From positions 2,902,643 to 2,966,642 of the forward strand of contig CP054186.1 in NCBI GenBank assembly GCA_015200025.1: a stretch of 64,000 nucleotides of DNA, in the 5' to 3' direction. Made by a program: the position numbers and the translations under genes. Below are positions 45,098 to 53,602 of the stretch, piece after piece. The stretch comes from Phycisphaeraceae bacterium (GTDB lineage: Bacteria; Planctomycetota; Phycisphaerae; Phycisphaerales; UBA1924). Each line of letters starts with the position of its first letter. Position 1 is the first letter of the stretch. Below the pieces are notes generated by a model. That model was given only the letters and a program-made list of their open reading frames with translations. It was not told the DNA's origin and did no database searches.

Positions 45098-45595
45098 ATG
45101 CTGAGCCAGTCTGCGGGATACGCCGCCACCGCCTTGGGGCAGGTCGCCGCCGCGGGAGGGCGGCCCATCTTGGTCAAGGAGATCGCCGAGGCCTGCGATA
45201 TCCCCGGCTCGTACCTCGCCAAGGTCATCCAGGTCCTCGCCCGCAAGGGGATCGTCACCACCCAGCGGGGCATCGGGGGCGGGGTCACCCTCTCGCGCAG
45301 CCCCACCGAGATCACCCTCTACGACCTCTGCGTCGCCCTCGACGACCCCTGCGTCGCCAACCGGTGCATGCTCGGCGTCGCCCCCTGCTCCGACGAGCGG
45401 GCCTGCCCGGCCCACAAGTTCTGGTCCGGGCACCGCGAGCGATGGAACACCTACCTCAAGGCCACCACCCTCGCCGACATCGCCGCCTTCGAGCTCCGAC
45501 GGCGTCTCAAGCCCGCCCAGCCCGGCCCCGCGTCCGCCACGCTGACCGTCGGCGGCGGCCCCGCCAAACCGATCGATCCGCGCCCGTCACCCTGA
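45098..45595 (+). CDS. Rrf2-family transcriptional regulator with cysteine cluster
   Basis: 165 residues. N-terminal winged helix-turn-helix typical of Rrf2/IscR/NsrR (LVKEIAEACDIPGSYLAKVI; RGIGGGVTLSRSPTEITLYD). Cysteines at 85, 90, 97 and 103 (PCVANRCMLGVAPC) are positioned like the Fe-S ligands of IscR and NsrR, so it probably senses redox, NO or Fe-S status. It is divergent from the cbb3 operon, suggesting it controls that operon and itself. The last 40 residues are a disordered Pro/Ala tail. Confidence 0.85.
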   Translation: MLSQSAGYAATALGQVAAAGGRPILVKEIAEACDIPGSYLAKVIQVLARKGIVTTQRGIGGGVTLSRSPTEITLYDLCVALDDPCVANRCMLGVAPCSDERACPAHKFWSGHRERWNTYLKATTLADIAAFELRRRLKPAQPGPASATLTVGGGPAKPIDPRPSP

Positions 45596-45798
45596 TTCCC
45601 CCCCTCCCCCCCCGTGCTCTTCCCCGATCGGCGGCCCGCCTCTTCCCATGCCGGCGTTCGGCCCCGTCCTGTCGCATTCGCCACGCCCGTCGGTCCCAAG
45701 AAACCTCGGTGAAGCTGCCCGGCGGGGTTGCGTTTTCACGCCCGTGGGGCATATTTACTGACCACGATCGACGATCCAGTCTCCCGGGAGTTTGAAGG

Positions 45799-46872
45799 AT
45801 GCGCACGGTTTCGCTGGTGGCGTGCCTGGGCCTGGCGGCCGCCGCCCCGATCGCGTCGGCGCAGTGGTCGGTCGTCAACCTCAACCCGCCGGACGGGCAA
45901 CGGTCCTTCGCGCAGGGCGTCGGGGCCTCGGGCCAGGCCGGGTGGAGCCGGATCGGTGCCGTCGACCGCGCCAGTCTCTGGCTCGGGTCCGCCGGATCAC
46001 GGATCGACCTTCACCCCGCCGGGTCCGACTTGTCGTATGCCTACGGCGTCGCGGGCGGGCAGCAGGTCGGGTACGCGAGGTTCGGGGCCGATTTCCACGC
46101 CGGGCTGTGGCGAGGGTCGGCCGCCTCGTGGGTTGATCTCCACGTCGCCGGCGCCCGCGAATCGCAGGCCCGCGCCACCGACGGCGAGCGCCAGGTCGGG
46201 CTCGTGGTCACGGGCGACGGCGTCACCCGCGCGAGCCTCTGGTCCGGCACGCGTGAGTCCTGGATCGACCTCACGCCCGCCGGCGCGACGTTCTCCCGCG
46301 CCCTGGGCGTCTCGGGCGACGCGCAGGTCGGGCAAGCCACCGTCGGCGGCCTCGGGCGTGCCTCGCTCTGGCACGGGGCCGCGGGCACGTGGGTCGACCT
46401 CAACCCCGCCGGCGCGGGGGGCGGCTCGCTCGCCCTGGGTGTGTTCGGCGGGCAACAGGTCGGGGCTGTGGCCCTCCCGGGGTCGCTCGCGGCCGGGCTC
46501 TGGCACGGGTCCGCCGATACGTGGGTGAGCCTTCATACGGCCGGGTTCACCGAATCGACGGCCTACGCGACCGACGGCACGAACCAGGTCGGCCGGGCCC
46601 GCGTGGGCGGCGGGGTGAACCGCGCTTCGCTGTGGCGAGGTACGGCCGGCTCGTGGGTCGACCTGCACGCCCTCATCTCGGCCGATTACACGTCCTCCGA
46701 GGCGACGGGTGTCTGGAGCGACGGGCAATGGACCTACGTCAGCGGGCACGGCTTTCACCGCGCCCGCAACCGCAGCGAGGCCTTGCTCTGGAGGACGCCC
46801 GTCCCCGCGCCGTCCCCGGCCGCGGCGTTCATGATCGCGGGCCTCGCCGCCGCTCGTCGCCGGCGTCCTTGA
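45799..46872 (+). CDS. secreted repeat protein with PEP-CTERM-like sorting tail
   Basis: 357 residues. Signal peptide (MRTVSLVACLGLAAAAPIAS) followed by about seven tandem units of roughly 44 residues, each with a W(V/I)DLxPAG opening, a central G..QVG and a closing ASLWxG (for example ASLWSGTRESWIDLTPAG and ASLWHGAAGTWVDLNPAG). The units resemble HAF-type beta repeats. The C-terminus is a PEP-CTERM variant: PAPSP, a hydrophobic helix (AAAFMIAGLAAA) and RRRR. It is therefore probably exported and processed by an exosortase. Function unknown. It stands alone between rrf2 and tRNA-Gly. Confidence 0.75.
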   Translation: MRTVSLVACLGLAAAAPIASAQWSVVNLNPPDGQRSFAQGVGASGQAGWSRIGAVDRASLWLGSAGSRIDLHPAGSDLSYAYGVAGGQQVGYARFGADFHAGLWRGSAASWVDLHVAGARESQARATDGERQVGLVVTGDGVTRASLWSGTRESWIDLTPAGATFSRALGVSGDAQVGQATVGGLGRASLWHGAAGTWVDLNPAGAGGGSLALGVFGGQQVGAVALPGSLAAGLWHGSADTWVSLHTAGFTESTAYATDGTNQVGRARVGGGVNRASLWRGTAGSWVDLHALISADYTSSEATGVWSDGQWTYVSGHGFHRARNRSEALLWRTPVPAPSPAAAFMIAGLAAARRRRP

Positions 46873-46973
46873 ACGCGACCGATCCCCGCCCGCCCCCAAG
46901 GCCCCGAAACTCCACCCGCGGCGTCGCTCCGCGGCTTTGCCCGGGCGGCGAGCCGACGTACGATCCGGCGTGC

Positions 46974-47045
46974 GCGGGCGTAACTCAGTGGTAGAGTGAC
47001 AGCCTTCCAAGCTGTACGTCAGGGGTTCGAATCCCCTCGCCCGCT
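46974..47045 (+). tRNA. tRNA-Gly (anticodon TCC)
   Basis: 72 bases folding as a cloverleaf: acceptor stem GCGGGCG/CGCCCGC with discriminator T, D arm ACTC-AGTGGTA-GAGT, anticodon stem ACAGC/GCTGT with loop CTTCCAA (anticodon TCC), variable region ACGTC, and T arm AGGGG-TTCGAAT-CCCCT. CCA is not encoded. Confidence 0.95.
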
Positions 47046-47087
47046 TTCGAGACCGGTCCTTCCGAGCGCCGGCGGTACACTCCGCCC

Positions 47088-49340
47088 ATGCGCTCGATCC
47101 TCCGCGTCGTTCTCTGCTTTGTCTCACTGATCGGTCCGTGGCCCGCGGTCGCCGCGGCGGACGATGGGCCGTCGGCGCACTGGGCGGCGATCGTCAAGGC
47201 GGCCGGTGAACGGTTTGGCGGGGCCGGCGAGCGGGCGGCCTCGTTCCTGGCCGAACACCGTCCCCCGCGGGACGACGCCGTCGATCCCGAGGTCGTCTTC
47301 GACGCGATCGGCGTGGCGCTCAAGGCCCGTGAGACCTACCCGTGGGCCAAGGGCGTGCCCGACGACCTGTTCTTCAACGACGTGGTCCCGTACGCCGTCC
47401 TCGACGAGCCCCGGGCGGCGGTCCGATCGCGGGTGTACGGGCTCGCGGGACCGATCGTTAAAGACGCCACGACGGCGGCGGAGGCGGCCCAGGCCCTCAA
47501 CCGAGACCTGTTCAACGCCGCGAAGGTGAAGTACAGCACGCAGCGTCGCCGGGCGAACCAGAACCCGCTCGAGTCGATGGAGCAGGGTCTGGCGTCGTGC
47601 ACGGGACTCTCGATCCTGCTGGTGGAGGCGTGCCGGAGCGTGGGGATCCCCGCGCGGGTGGCCGGGGTCGCGTCGTGGGCGGGCCGCGATGGGAACCACA
47701 CCTGGGTCGAGGTCCACGACGGGGAGCGGTGGCGGTTCACCGGCGCGGCCGAGCACGACCCGGCGGGGCTCGACCGCGGGTGGTTCACCGGCGCGGCGGC
47801 CGGCGGCGTCGAGGGGCACGCGCGGTACGCCGTCGTCGCGTCGTCGTGGCGCACGACGGGCACCTCGTTCCCCCTGGCGTGGAGCCCGCGCGACCCGAGC
47901 GTGCCCGGCGTTGACGTGACGGCCCGGTACGCCGCGATGGGTTCGCACGCCGGCGGGGCGACGGTCGGCGTCCGCCTGTGGGCCTCGCGCGGCGGGTCCC
48001 GCCTCGCCGCGGAGGTCGTGGTTTCCGCGCGTGCGCCGGGCGGCGACCCCGCCGAACACCGCGCCCGGACGTTCGCGGACCCCGACGACATCAACCGGCT
48101 CGCCGAGGTCCCCGCCGACGCGTTCGCGTCCCCCCCGGCGGGTTCGATGTCCTTCACGCACGGGGGCGAGGCTCGCACGATGCCGATGCCGGCCGCGCCC
48201 GCGGGCGGGCGGGTGATCGAGGTGTTCTGGGACGAACTCCCGCTCTCGGAGGACGCGGCCAAGGCCCAAGCCCTGCGGTCGTGGCTCTCCCACGCGGACG
48301 CCCACCGCGACGCGTGCGCCGCGGACCTCGCCGCGGACCTTGTCAAGGCCGCCGGGCACGAGATGAGGCTGCTGCGGCGAGAGTTCGGTGAAGCGCCCGA
48401 AGGCGGGCGGAGCCTGTGGATCTCGCTCCACGGCGGGGGAGGCGCGCCGGCGGAGGTCAATGAACGCCAGTGGAAGAACCAGATCCGGCTCTACGAGCCC
48501 GCCGAGGGGATCGTCGTCGCGCCCCGCGCGCCCTCCGACACCTGGAACCTCTGGCACCGCCCCGAGGTCGACGCCCTGCTCGCCCGGCTGATCGAGTCCG
48601 CGGTCATCGTGTGGAATGTCAACCCCGACCGGGTTTACCTGATGGGCTACTCGGCGGGCGGTGACGGGGTGTACCAGCTCGCCCCGCGACTGGCCGACCG
48701 CTTCGCCGCCGCCGCCATGATGGCCGGGCACCCCAACGACGCCTCGCCGATCGGCTTGCGGAACCTCCCGTTCGCGATTTTCATGGGCGGGAACGATGCG
48801 GCGTACAACCGCAACGCCGTCGCCCGGCAGTGGGGGGAGCGGCTGGCCCAACTCGCCGCGGACGATCCCGGCGGGTACCCGCACCGCGTGACCATCTACC
48901 CGGACGCGGGGCACTGGATGAACGGCAAGGACGCCGAGGCCCTGCCGTGGATGGCCGGGTTTTCTCGCCACCCGTGGCCCCGGCGTGTCGTGTGGCGTCA
49001 GGGCAACACGCCGCACGAACGGTTCTACTGGCTCGCCGTGGACCCCGCCGACGCGACCCCGGGGCGGGAGATCCGGGCAGCCGCGGACGGCCAGACCATC
49101 ACGCTCGAGGCCGACGGCCCACTCGCCGTCGAACTCCTGCTCCACGACGACCTGATCGACCTGGATCAACCCGTGCGCGTCACGGCGAACAGGCGGGCCG
49201 TCTTCGAGGGCGTGATCCCACGGACCGAGCAGGCGATCCGCCGATCGCTCGCCCGGCGCCCCGACCCGGCCATGGCCGCGACCGCGGCCGTGCGGGTGAC
49301 CATCCCGCGGGCCGAACCCGCGGAACCGGCCGATCGGTAG
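47088..49340 (+). CDS. transglutaminase-like domain fused to alpha/beta hydrolase (esterase)
   Basis: 750 residues with a signal peptide (SILRVVLCFVSLIGPWPAVA). The N-terminal half is a transglutaminase-like domain with catalytic Cys171 (GLASCTGLSILLVE), His204 (DGNHTWVEVHDGERW) and Asp224 (AEHDPAG). The C-terminal half is an alpha/beta hydrolase resembling PHB-depolymerase/feruloyl-esterase types: oxyanion region SLHGGGGAPAEVN, nucleophile Ser522 in GYSAGGDGVY, acid region MGGNDAAYN and His609 in DAGHWMNG. Probably secreted; the substrate is unknown. It follows tRNA-Gly by 42 bases. Confidence 0.8.
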   Translation: MRSILRVVLCFVSLIGPWPAVAAADDGPSAHWAAIVKAAGERFGGAGERAASFLAEHRPPRDDAVDPEVVFDAIGVALKARETYPWAKGVPDDLFFNDVVPYAVLDEPRAAVRSRVYGLAGPIVKDATTAAEAAQALNRDLFNAAKVKYSTQRRRANQNPLESMEQGLASCTGLSILLVEACRSVGIPARVAGVASWAGRDGNHTWVEVHDGERWRFTGAAEHDPAGLDRGWFTGAAAGGVEGHARYAVVASSWRTTGTSFPLAWSPRDPSVPGVDVTARYAAMGSHAGGATVGVRLWASRGGSRLAAEVVVSARAPGGDPAEHRARTFADPDDINRLAEVPADAFASPPAGSMSFTHGGEARTMPMPAAPAGGRVIEVFWDELPLSEDAAKAQALRSWLSHADAHRDACAADLAADLVKAAGHEMRLLRREFGEAPEGGRSLWISLHGGGGAPAEVNERQWKNQIRLYEPAEGIVVAPRAPSDTWNLWHRPEVDALLARLIESAVIVWNVNPDRVYLMGYSAGGDGVYQLAPRLADRFAAAAMMAGHPNDASPIGLRNLPFAIFMGGNDAAYNRNAVARQWGERLAQLAADDPGGYPHRVTIYPDAGHWMNGKDAEALPWMAGFSRHPWPRRVVWRQGNTPHERFYWLAVDPADATPGREIRAAADGQTITLEADGPLAVELLLHDDLIDLDQPVRVTANRRAVFEGVIPRTEQAIRRSLARRPDPAMAATAAVRVTIPRAEPAEPADR

Positions 49341-49347
49341 GCGGGGC

Positions 49348-49701
49348 TCACCCCCGGGGCGACGCCGCGATCCTCGCCTCCGTGCCGCGGATATTGGCCA
49401 GCCCCCAGCCCTTCATGGCGTCGATGACGGGGAAGAGCGAACGCCCCCTCGCGGTCAGCGTGTACGCGGAACTCCCGGCCCTGGCCTTCGAGGGCGAGGC
49501 GTCGATCAGCCCCGCGTCGCGCAGCCGGACCAACCGATCACTCAGGATGTTGGTCGCGATCTTCTCGGGCGAGCCGGCGAACTCGTGGAAGTGCGACTTG
49601 CCGGCGAACAGGTCGCGGATCACCAGCAGCGTCCACTTATCCCCGATGAGATCGAGCGTGCACGCGACGGGGCAGACGGACCTCCGCTTTTTCGCCGGCA
49701 T
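49348..49701 (-). CDS. HxlR-family transcriptional regulator
   Basis: 117 residues, winged helix: CPVACTLDLIGDKWTLLVIR at the N-terminus with the conserved Cys, LFAGKSHFHEFAGSPEKIAT, ILSDRLVRLRDAGLIDAS, and YTLTARGRSLFPVIDAMKGW. HxlR regulators respond to electrophiles, quinones or aldehydes. It is the second gene after the lipoprotein upstream (43-base gap), and the dyad at 50363-50375 could be its operator. Confidence 0.9.
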   Translation of the reverse strand: MPAKKRRSVCPVACTLDLIGDKWTLLVIRDLFAGKSHFHEFAGSPEKIATNILSDRLVRLRDAGLIDASPSKARAGSSAYTLTARGRSLFPVIDAMKGWGLANIRGTEARIAASPRG

Positions 49702-49744
49702 ACGACCCTCCGCTCACGGCGCACGGGCTCGGGCCTCCCCCGAC

Positions 49745-50341
49745 TCACCGCCCGGGGGCGTCCCCGTCGGTCCCGCCCGGGGGACCGTATTCGACAAAGG
49801 CCTCGGCGTCGAGCCGACGGAGGGCCTGCCCCCACGTGGGCGGGACGGCCCAGGCCGGCCAGGATTCGCGGACGAACTTCGCCCGGCGCACCGCCGGGAG
49901 CCCGGCCCGGATCGCCGCCGAGTGGACCGGCGACGTGACGAACCGCTCCATCGCGGCCTCGTCCCGCCAGACCGTCATGGTCCAGACCTCGTCCCCCAGC
50001 ACCCGCGTGCGCACGGAATGGCCGATGTAGCCCTCGTGGTTCGGCAGGTCGCGGATCACGCGGCGCGTGTGGTCGTCGAACTCGCCCCGGTCCGCGCGGC
50101 CCAGCTGCGCCTGCGTGATGACGACGACCACGCGATCCCCCGCCCCGGGATTGATCACCCCGCGGTCCTCGTCATACCCCGTGCCGGCGAACGGCGAGGC
50201 CAGCGCGCACCCCGACAGCCCGAGGACGCCCAGGGCCAACGCCGCGGCCCCGCCCATCCCCGCCATCACCCACGCGAGTCGGATCCTCCGATATCGGTCA
50301 CGCCGAGACGTCGGGTGCAACGGTCTATCTGGATTCGCCAT
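49745..50341 (-). CDS. lipoprotein with antibiotic-biosynthesis-monooxygenase-like (ABM) domain
   Basis: 198 residues from ATG 50341. Charged N-terminus, hydrophobic stretch (WVMAGMGGAAALALGVLGLS) and lipobox LSGC. The mature part is a dimeric ferredoxin-like ABM-type domain: VVVVITQAQLG, LPNHEGYIGHSVRTRVLGDE, VWTMTVWRDEAAMERFV, SPVHSAAIRAG. It could act on a small aromatic or reactive metabolite; this is inference. It is probably transcribed with the HxlR regulator. Confidence 0.65.
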   Translation of the reverse strand: MANPDRPLHPTSRRDRYRRIRLAWVMAGMGGAAALALGVLGLSGCALASPFAGTGYDEDRGVINPGAGDRVVVVITQAQLGRADRGEFDDHTRRVIRDLPNHEGYIGHSVRTRVLGDEVWTMTVWRDEAAMERFVTSPVHSAAIRAGLPAVRRAKFVRESWPAWAVPPTWGQALRRLDAEAFVEYGPPGGTDGDAPGR

Positions 50342-50347
50342 GCCGTG

Positions 50348-50375
50348 AGAATAGAGCGTAAGTTGTAAAATGCAA
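50348..50375 (-). promoter_or_regulatory. promoter with overlapping dyad upstream of ABM lipoprotein/HxlR pair
   Basis: On the minus strand TTGCAT (50370-50375), 16 bases, TATTCT (50348-50353). An imperfect dyad TTGTA-AAA-TGCAA (50363-50375, + strand) overlaps the -35 box, where a repressor such as the HxlR protein could bind. The -10 lies only six bases from the ATG at 50341, so the transcript would have almost no leader. Confidence 0.4.
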
Positions 50376-50521
50376 GTAAAGCGCGGAAGGTTCGAAGCAA
50401 GCCACGGGCGCATACCCCGGAACCGGCGGTGGACCACGCGCCCGTGCGGGGTCCACCCTCCCTCGGCGTCGAGAAACCGAGCGATGACGAGCGCGTACGC
50501 CCCGCCCTCGTTCATGCCCCG

Positions 50522-50608
50522 CGGCACACCAACGTCATGCACCTGCCGGGGGCGGGCATCCCACTCCGGACGGCACAGGCCGCGATGGGCGCACCGACCC
50601 GAGCATAG
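50522..50608 (+). pseudogene. degraded tyrosine-integrase C-terminal fragment (short copy)
   Basis: About 29 codons in one frame ending in TAG (HTNVMHLPGAGIPLRTAQAA then MGAPTRA) match, residue for residue over most positions, the integrase remnant at 52477-52734 (HTFGTHLSKAGVPLRTAQAA). The DNA also aligns through cggcacacc and ggacggc-caggccgc-atg. No start, N-terminal domain or catalytic tyrosine remains. It is a relic of an older integration or duplication event. Confidence 0.65.
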
Positions 50609-50641
50609 CGGTCAGCCCATCGCGCAGAGCTACGCTCCATC

Positions 50642-51619
50642 ATGAAGGCAGCGGTCTACTCCACGTTCGGTCCACCCGAAGTCGTGCGGATCCAAGAACG
50701 TCCTGATCCGATCCCCACCGAACAGGACGTGCTCATCCGCGTGCACGCCACGACGGTCACGACCGCGGACTGGCGGGTTCGGGCCAGGGTCATGCCCGCC
50801 CCGATCTTCACCCTCATCGCTCCGCTTGTCCTGGGGCTGCGTGGGCCGCGCAAGCCGGTGCTCGGGACCGAATGCGCCGGCGTCGTCGAACGCGTGGGCG
50901 CGCGCGTCACGGCGTTCCGGCCCGGCGACCGCGTGATCGCCGTCACCGACTTCCGCATGGGGGCGCACGCCGAACTCGTCTGCGCGAGAGAAGGCTCCGC
51001 GCTGACCACCGTGCCCGCGAATCTCTCGTTCGATCAGGCCGTGGCGATCCCGTTCGGCGCCCTGGTCGCGCTCCGGTACCTGCGCGACCTCGCGCGTGTC
51101 ACGGAGGGCCAGCGAGTGCTGGTGATCGGCGCTTCGGGCGCCATCGGCGTGGCCGCCGTGCAGTTGGCTCGGCGTCTGGGCGCGCACGTGACGGGGGTGT
51201 GCAGCACCGCGAACGTCGCCCTCGTGCGATCGCTGGGCGCCGCGGCGGTCATCGATCGGCTCACGGAGGACTTCCGCCAAGGCGGGGCCGTGTACGACGT
51301 GGTGCTCGACACCGTGGGCGCGACCTCGTTCGCGGAGTGCAAGAACCTGCTCACGCCCAGCGGGCAGTTCCTCGCCGTGCTCATGGGGCTGACGGAGTTC
51401 GGCCAGATGGCGTGGACCCGGCTCGCCGGCGGCAGGCGCGTGAGGGGAGCGATCGTGTCCGCGAGCAAGGCCGACCTCGTGCACCTGATGAGCCTGGCGG
51501 AGGCCGGGCACCTCAAGCCCGTCATCGACAGCATGTACCCGCTGCGGCAGATCGTCGAAGCGCACCGCCGGGTCGATAGCGGCCGCAAAGTCGGGAGCGT
51601 GGTCGTGACCGTGCCCTGA
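50642..51619 (+). CDS. zinc-free medium-chain dehydrogenase/quinone oxidoreductase
   Basis: 325 residues. GroES-like N-terminal domain (MKAAVYSTFGPPEVVRIQER; GTECAGVVERVGARVTAFRP; GDRVIAVTDFR) and Rossmann domain (VLVIGASGAIGVAAVQLARR; YDVVLDTVGATSFAEC). No zinc-ligand cysteine set is seen, so it is of the quinone-oxidoreductase type using NAD(P)H. It begins 33 bases after the short integrase relic and runs convergent with the O-methyltransferase. Confidence 0.85.
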   Translation: MKAAVYSTFGPPEVVRIQERPDPIPTEQDVLIRVHATTVTTADWRVRARVMPAPIFTLIAPLVLGLRGPRKPVLGTECAGVVERVGARVTAFRPGDRVIAVTDFRMGAHAELVCAREGSALTTVPANLSFDQAVAIPFGALVALRYLRDLARVTEGQRVLVIGASGAIGVAAVQLARRLGAHVTGVCSTANVALVRSLGAAAVIDRLTEDFRQGGAVYDVVLDTVGATSFAECKNLLTPSGQFLAVLMGLTEFGQMAWTRLAGGRRVRGAIVSASKADLVHLMSLAEAGHLKPVIDSMYPLRQIVEAHRRVDSGRKVGSVVVTVP

Positions 51620-51632
51620 CTCGATCCCCCGC

Positions 51633-52316
51633 TCACCGCGCCGGGCCGCCCACCCACGCGATGGCGAAGCCGTCGTACCCTTTCGAGCCGACCGTCTGCA
51701 GCACCGACGCGAGCACGCCCGCCGACGCCCCCATCCGCTCGATCGCGTCGAGCGACCCCCGCACGCGGGGATCATGGCCGGCCGTGTCAGCGATGGCGCC
51801 CCCCCGCACCACGTTATCGACGATGATCACCCCGCCGGGCCGGGTCAACCCAAGGGCGCGCTGAAAGTACGCGCCGCTGTTCTCTTTGTCCGCGTCGATG
51901 AACACCAGGTCGAACGGCCCGGCCCCCTCGCTTTCGAGCGCCCCGATCACCTCTAGCCCGCGACCGCAGCGCACGCTGACGCGGCCCCCGATCCCGCCCA
52001 GGCGGAACGTCTCCTCCGCCGACGCCGCTCGGGCAGGATCCACCTCGACCGTGACAACCCGCCCGCCCGGCGCCAACCCCTCGGCCAGCCACGCCGTGCT
52101 GTAGCCGCCGAGCGTCCCGATCTCGAGCACCCGGGCCGCGCCGGTCAGCCGCGCCAGGATCTCCAGCAGCCTCCCCATGGACGGCGTCACGTTGATCTCC
52201 GGCAACCCCAGCTCCGCGCACCGCCGCGCCGCGACCTCGACGCCGCGAGGCAACGCCCCAGCCATCCGCTCGCACACGTCATCCACCGCCCGCCACAGTT
52301 CGGCTGCACCGTCCAT
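51633..52316 (-). CDS. SAM-dependent O-methyltransferase (class I, CCoAOMT-like)
   Basis: 227 residues. TPSMGRLLEILARLTGAARV, SAM-binding VLEIGTLGGYSTAWLAEGL, acidic VVTVEVDPARAASAEE, metal/catalytic DLVFIDADKENSGAYF and PGGVIIVDNVVRGG. It matches the O-methyltransferase family acting on catechols or phenolics, substrate unknown. The 13-base convergent gap with the oxidoreductase and integrase relics on both sides suggest the two genes may form an acquired pair. Confidence 0.87.
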   Translation of the reverse strand: MDGAAELWRAVDDVCERMAGALPRGVEVAARRCAELGLPEINVTPSMGRLLEILARLTGAARVLEIGTLGGYSTAWLAEGLAPGGRVVTVEVDPARAASAEETFRLGGIGGRVSVRCGRGLEVIGALESEGAGPFDLVFIDADKENSGAYFQRALGLTRPGGVIIVDNVVRGGAIADTAGHDPRVRGSLDAIERMGASAGVLASVLQTVGSKGYDGFAIAWVGGPAR

Positions 52317-52476
52317 GGCGCATGCTACGGCCCGCGAACGCGCCGCGCCCGCCGGCGGGCGAACGAAACGCCGTCGGCGTCATCGCCCGCGGAAGGTCAA
52401 GCCTCGGCGTCGACCGCCACGAGGTCATCGACGGGCTGGCCCGCGTCGAGATGGTGTGGGGGGGCGAGGCGGGACG

Positions 52477-52734
52477 GAGGCCGTCATCAAGACCGACGAC
52501 CGCGGCCGGACCATCGACATCCATGCCCTGCGGCACACCTTCGGCACGCACCTGTCGAAGGCGGGCGTCCCCCTGCGGACGGCCCAGGCCGCCATGCGAC
52601 ACAGCGATCCGAGCCTCACGGCCAACGTCTACACCGACCCGAAACTGCTCGACGTGGCCGGGGCGGTGGCGAGCCTGCCAGATCTGCCGCTGGGCGGAAT
52701 AGGCGAGCGAATGGCAGCGGTGGCCGCTCGCTGA
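52477..52734 (+). pseudogene. truncated tyrosine-integrase C-terminus
   Basis: The last 85 codons of a phage-type integrase: HALRHTFGTHLSKAGVPLRT (HxxR box), AAMRHSDPSL (second His) and TANVYTDPK (catalytic Tyr). The N-terminal SAM-like domain and first catalytic Arg are missing; the open frame upstream is Arg/Pro-rich antisense-like sequence over the methyltransferase promoter. It cannot be a working recombinase alone. It is not close in sequence to the intact integrase at 54017-55339, so it derives from a different element. Confidence 0.75.
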
Positions 52735-52753
52735 GGGGCCCACACGGGATGCC

Positions 52754-53512
52754 CTATTTGGTCACGCTGGCGTACTTGATCGGGTTCGCCGCGCCCCGCT
52801 TCCGAAACTCGTCCGGCACGCGCTTGCCCACGTACATCTTCTGGATCTGCTCAGGTGCCTCGCGGCCGACGAACCCGTAGCGGCCAGGTACATCCTGTCG
52901 TCCAGGAAAGTTGGCCGCAGTCGCTTCCAACCAATCGTCGGCGATGAACGCCCCCTTGATCACGCCCTGCACCGTCGCGAGGATAACCTCGGCTTTCTTC
53001 GCTTTCGCCGGGCTGATCTTCCACGCGTAGCGAGTCGCTTCGTACAGAGACGATTCGCTCAAAGCGCTGCGGTTGACGCTGATCAGCACGGCGTTGTGGC
53101 GGAACCTGGCAGGCTCCGCGGCGTATTCGCGGATGATCTCCATCGCGTGCATCGCGCCGAACTCGTTCCCGCCCACGCCACCCGCCTCGTTGGTGAGGCC
53201 GGGATAAGCGTCCATCAGTGCGGACTCGACTTCGAAGGCCGTCGCATCGTCCATCCCGTGCCGGTGGATGACGTGCGCCACCTCGAACCCCGCCAGCCGG
53301 ATCTGCCGAATGCGTTTCATCTTGTTGTCGAGATCGTCGCCCTCGATGCCCTGCTCACCCCGGATGTGGGCGAAGACTCGGTTGCCCTTCCCCTTCCCGA
53401 CGTAAAACGACTCGCCGTTGCGCGGGTCGATCAGGCGGTAGACGTACGTCTTGAGCCTCTCGATGACCTCGGGGGGAAACGCTTCAGCGTGCTGGTGGTC
53501 CATAGTGACCAT
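52754..53512 (-). CDS. GIY-YIG nuclease-domain protein (LEM3-like)
   Basis: 252 residues. N-terminal GIY-YIG-like module with [20 protein letters not shown] and GNRVFAHI, then helices with [18 protein letters not shown] and a conserved Glu-bearing [20 protein letters not shown], as in LEM3/Ankle1-like GIY-YIG enzymes. The C-terminal half (about 130-252: [40 protein letters not shown]) has a small-molecule or DNA-binding look but is not recognised. It sits between the integrase relic and the tRNA-Gly integration site, so it could be cargo of an earlier island. ATG 53503 is an alternative start. Confidence 0.7.
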   Translation of the reverse strand: MVTMDHQHAEAFPPEVIERLKTYVYRLIDPRNGESFYVGKGKGNRVFAHIRGEQGIEGDDLDNKMKRIRQIRLAGFEVAHVIHRHGMDDATAFEVESALMDAYPGLTNEAGGVGGNEFGAMHAMEIIREYAAEPARFRHNAVLISVNRSALSESSLYEATRYAWKISPAKAKKAEVILATVQGVIKGAFIADDWLEATAANFPGRQDVPGRYGFVGREAPEQIQKMYVGKRVPDEFRKRGAANPIKYASVTK

Positions 53513-53602
53513 GATTGTCCGCGATTGGGCACGGCGTCGTTGGCACCGTCCATGAGCAACCCCCGCGCCGCCCGCCGATCGACAGCCTCATCCCCGCCAC
53601 AC

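Noticed and set aside
52177..52476. upstream extension of the integrase relic to a full gene
   Set aside because: The preceding codons are antisense to the methyltransferase 5' end and Arg/Pro-rich; no integrase N-terminal motifs.
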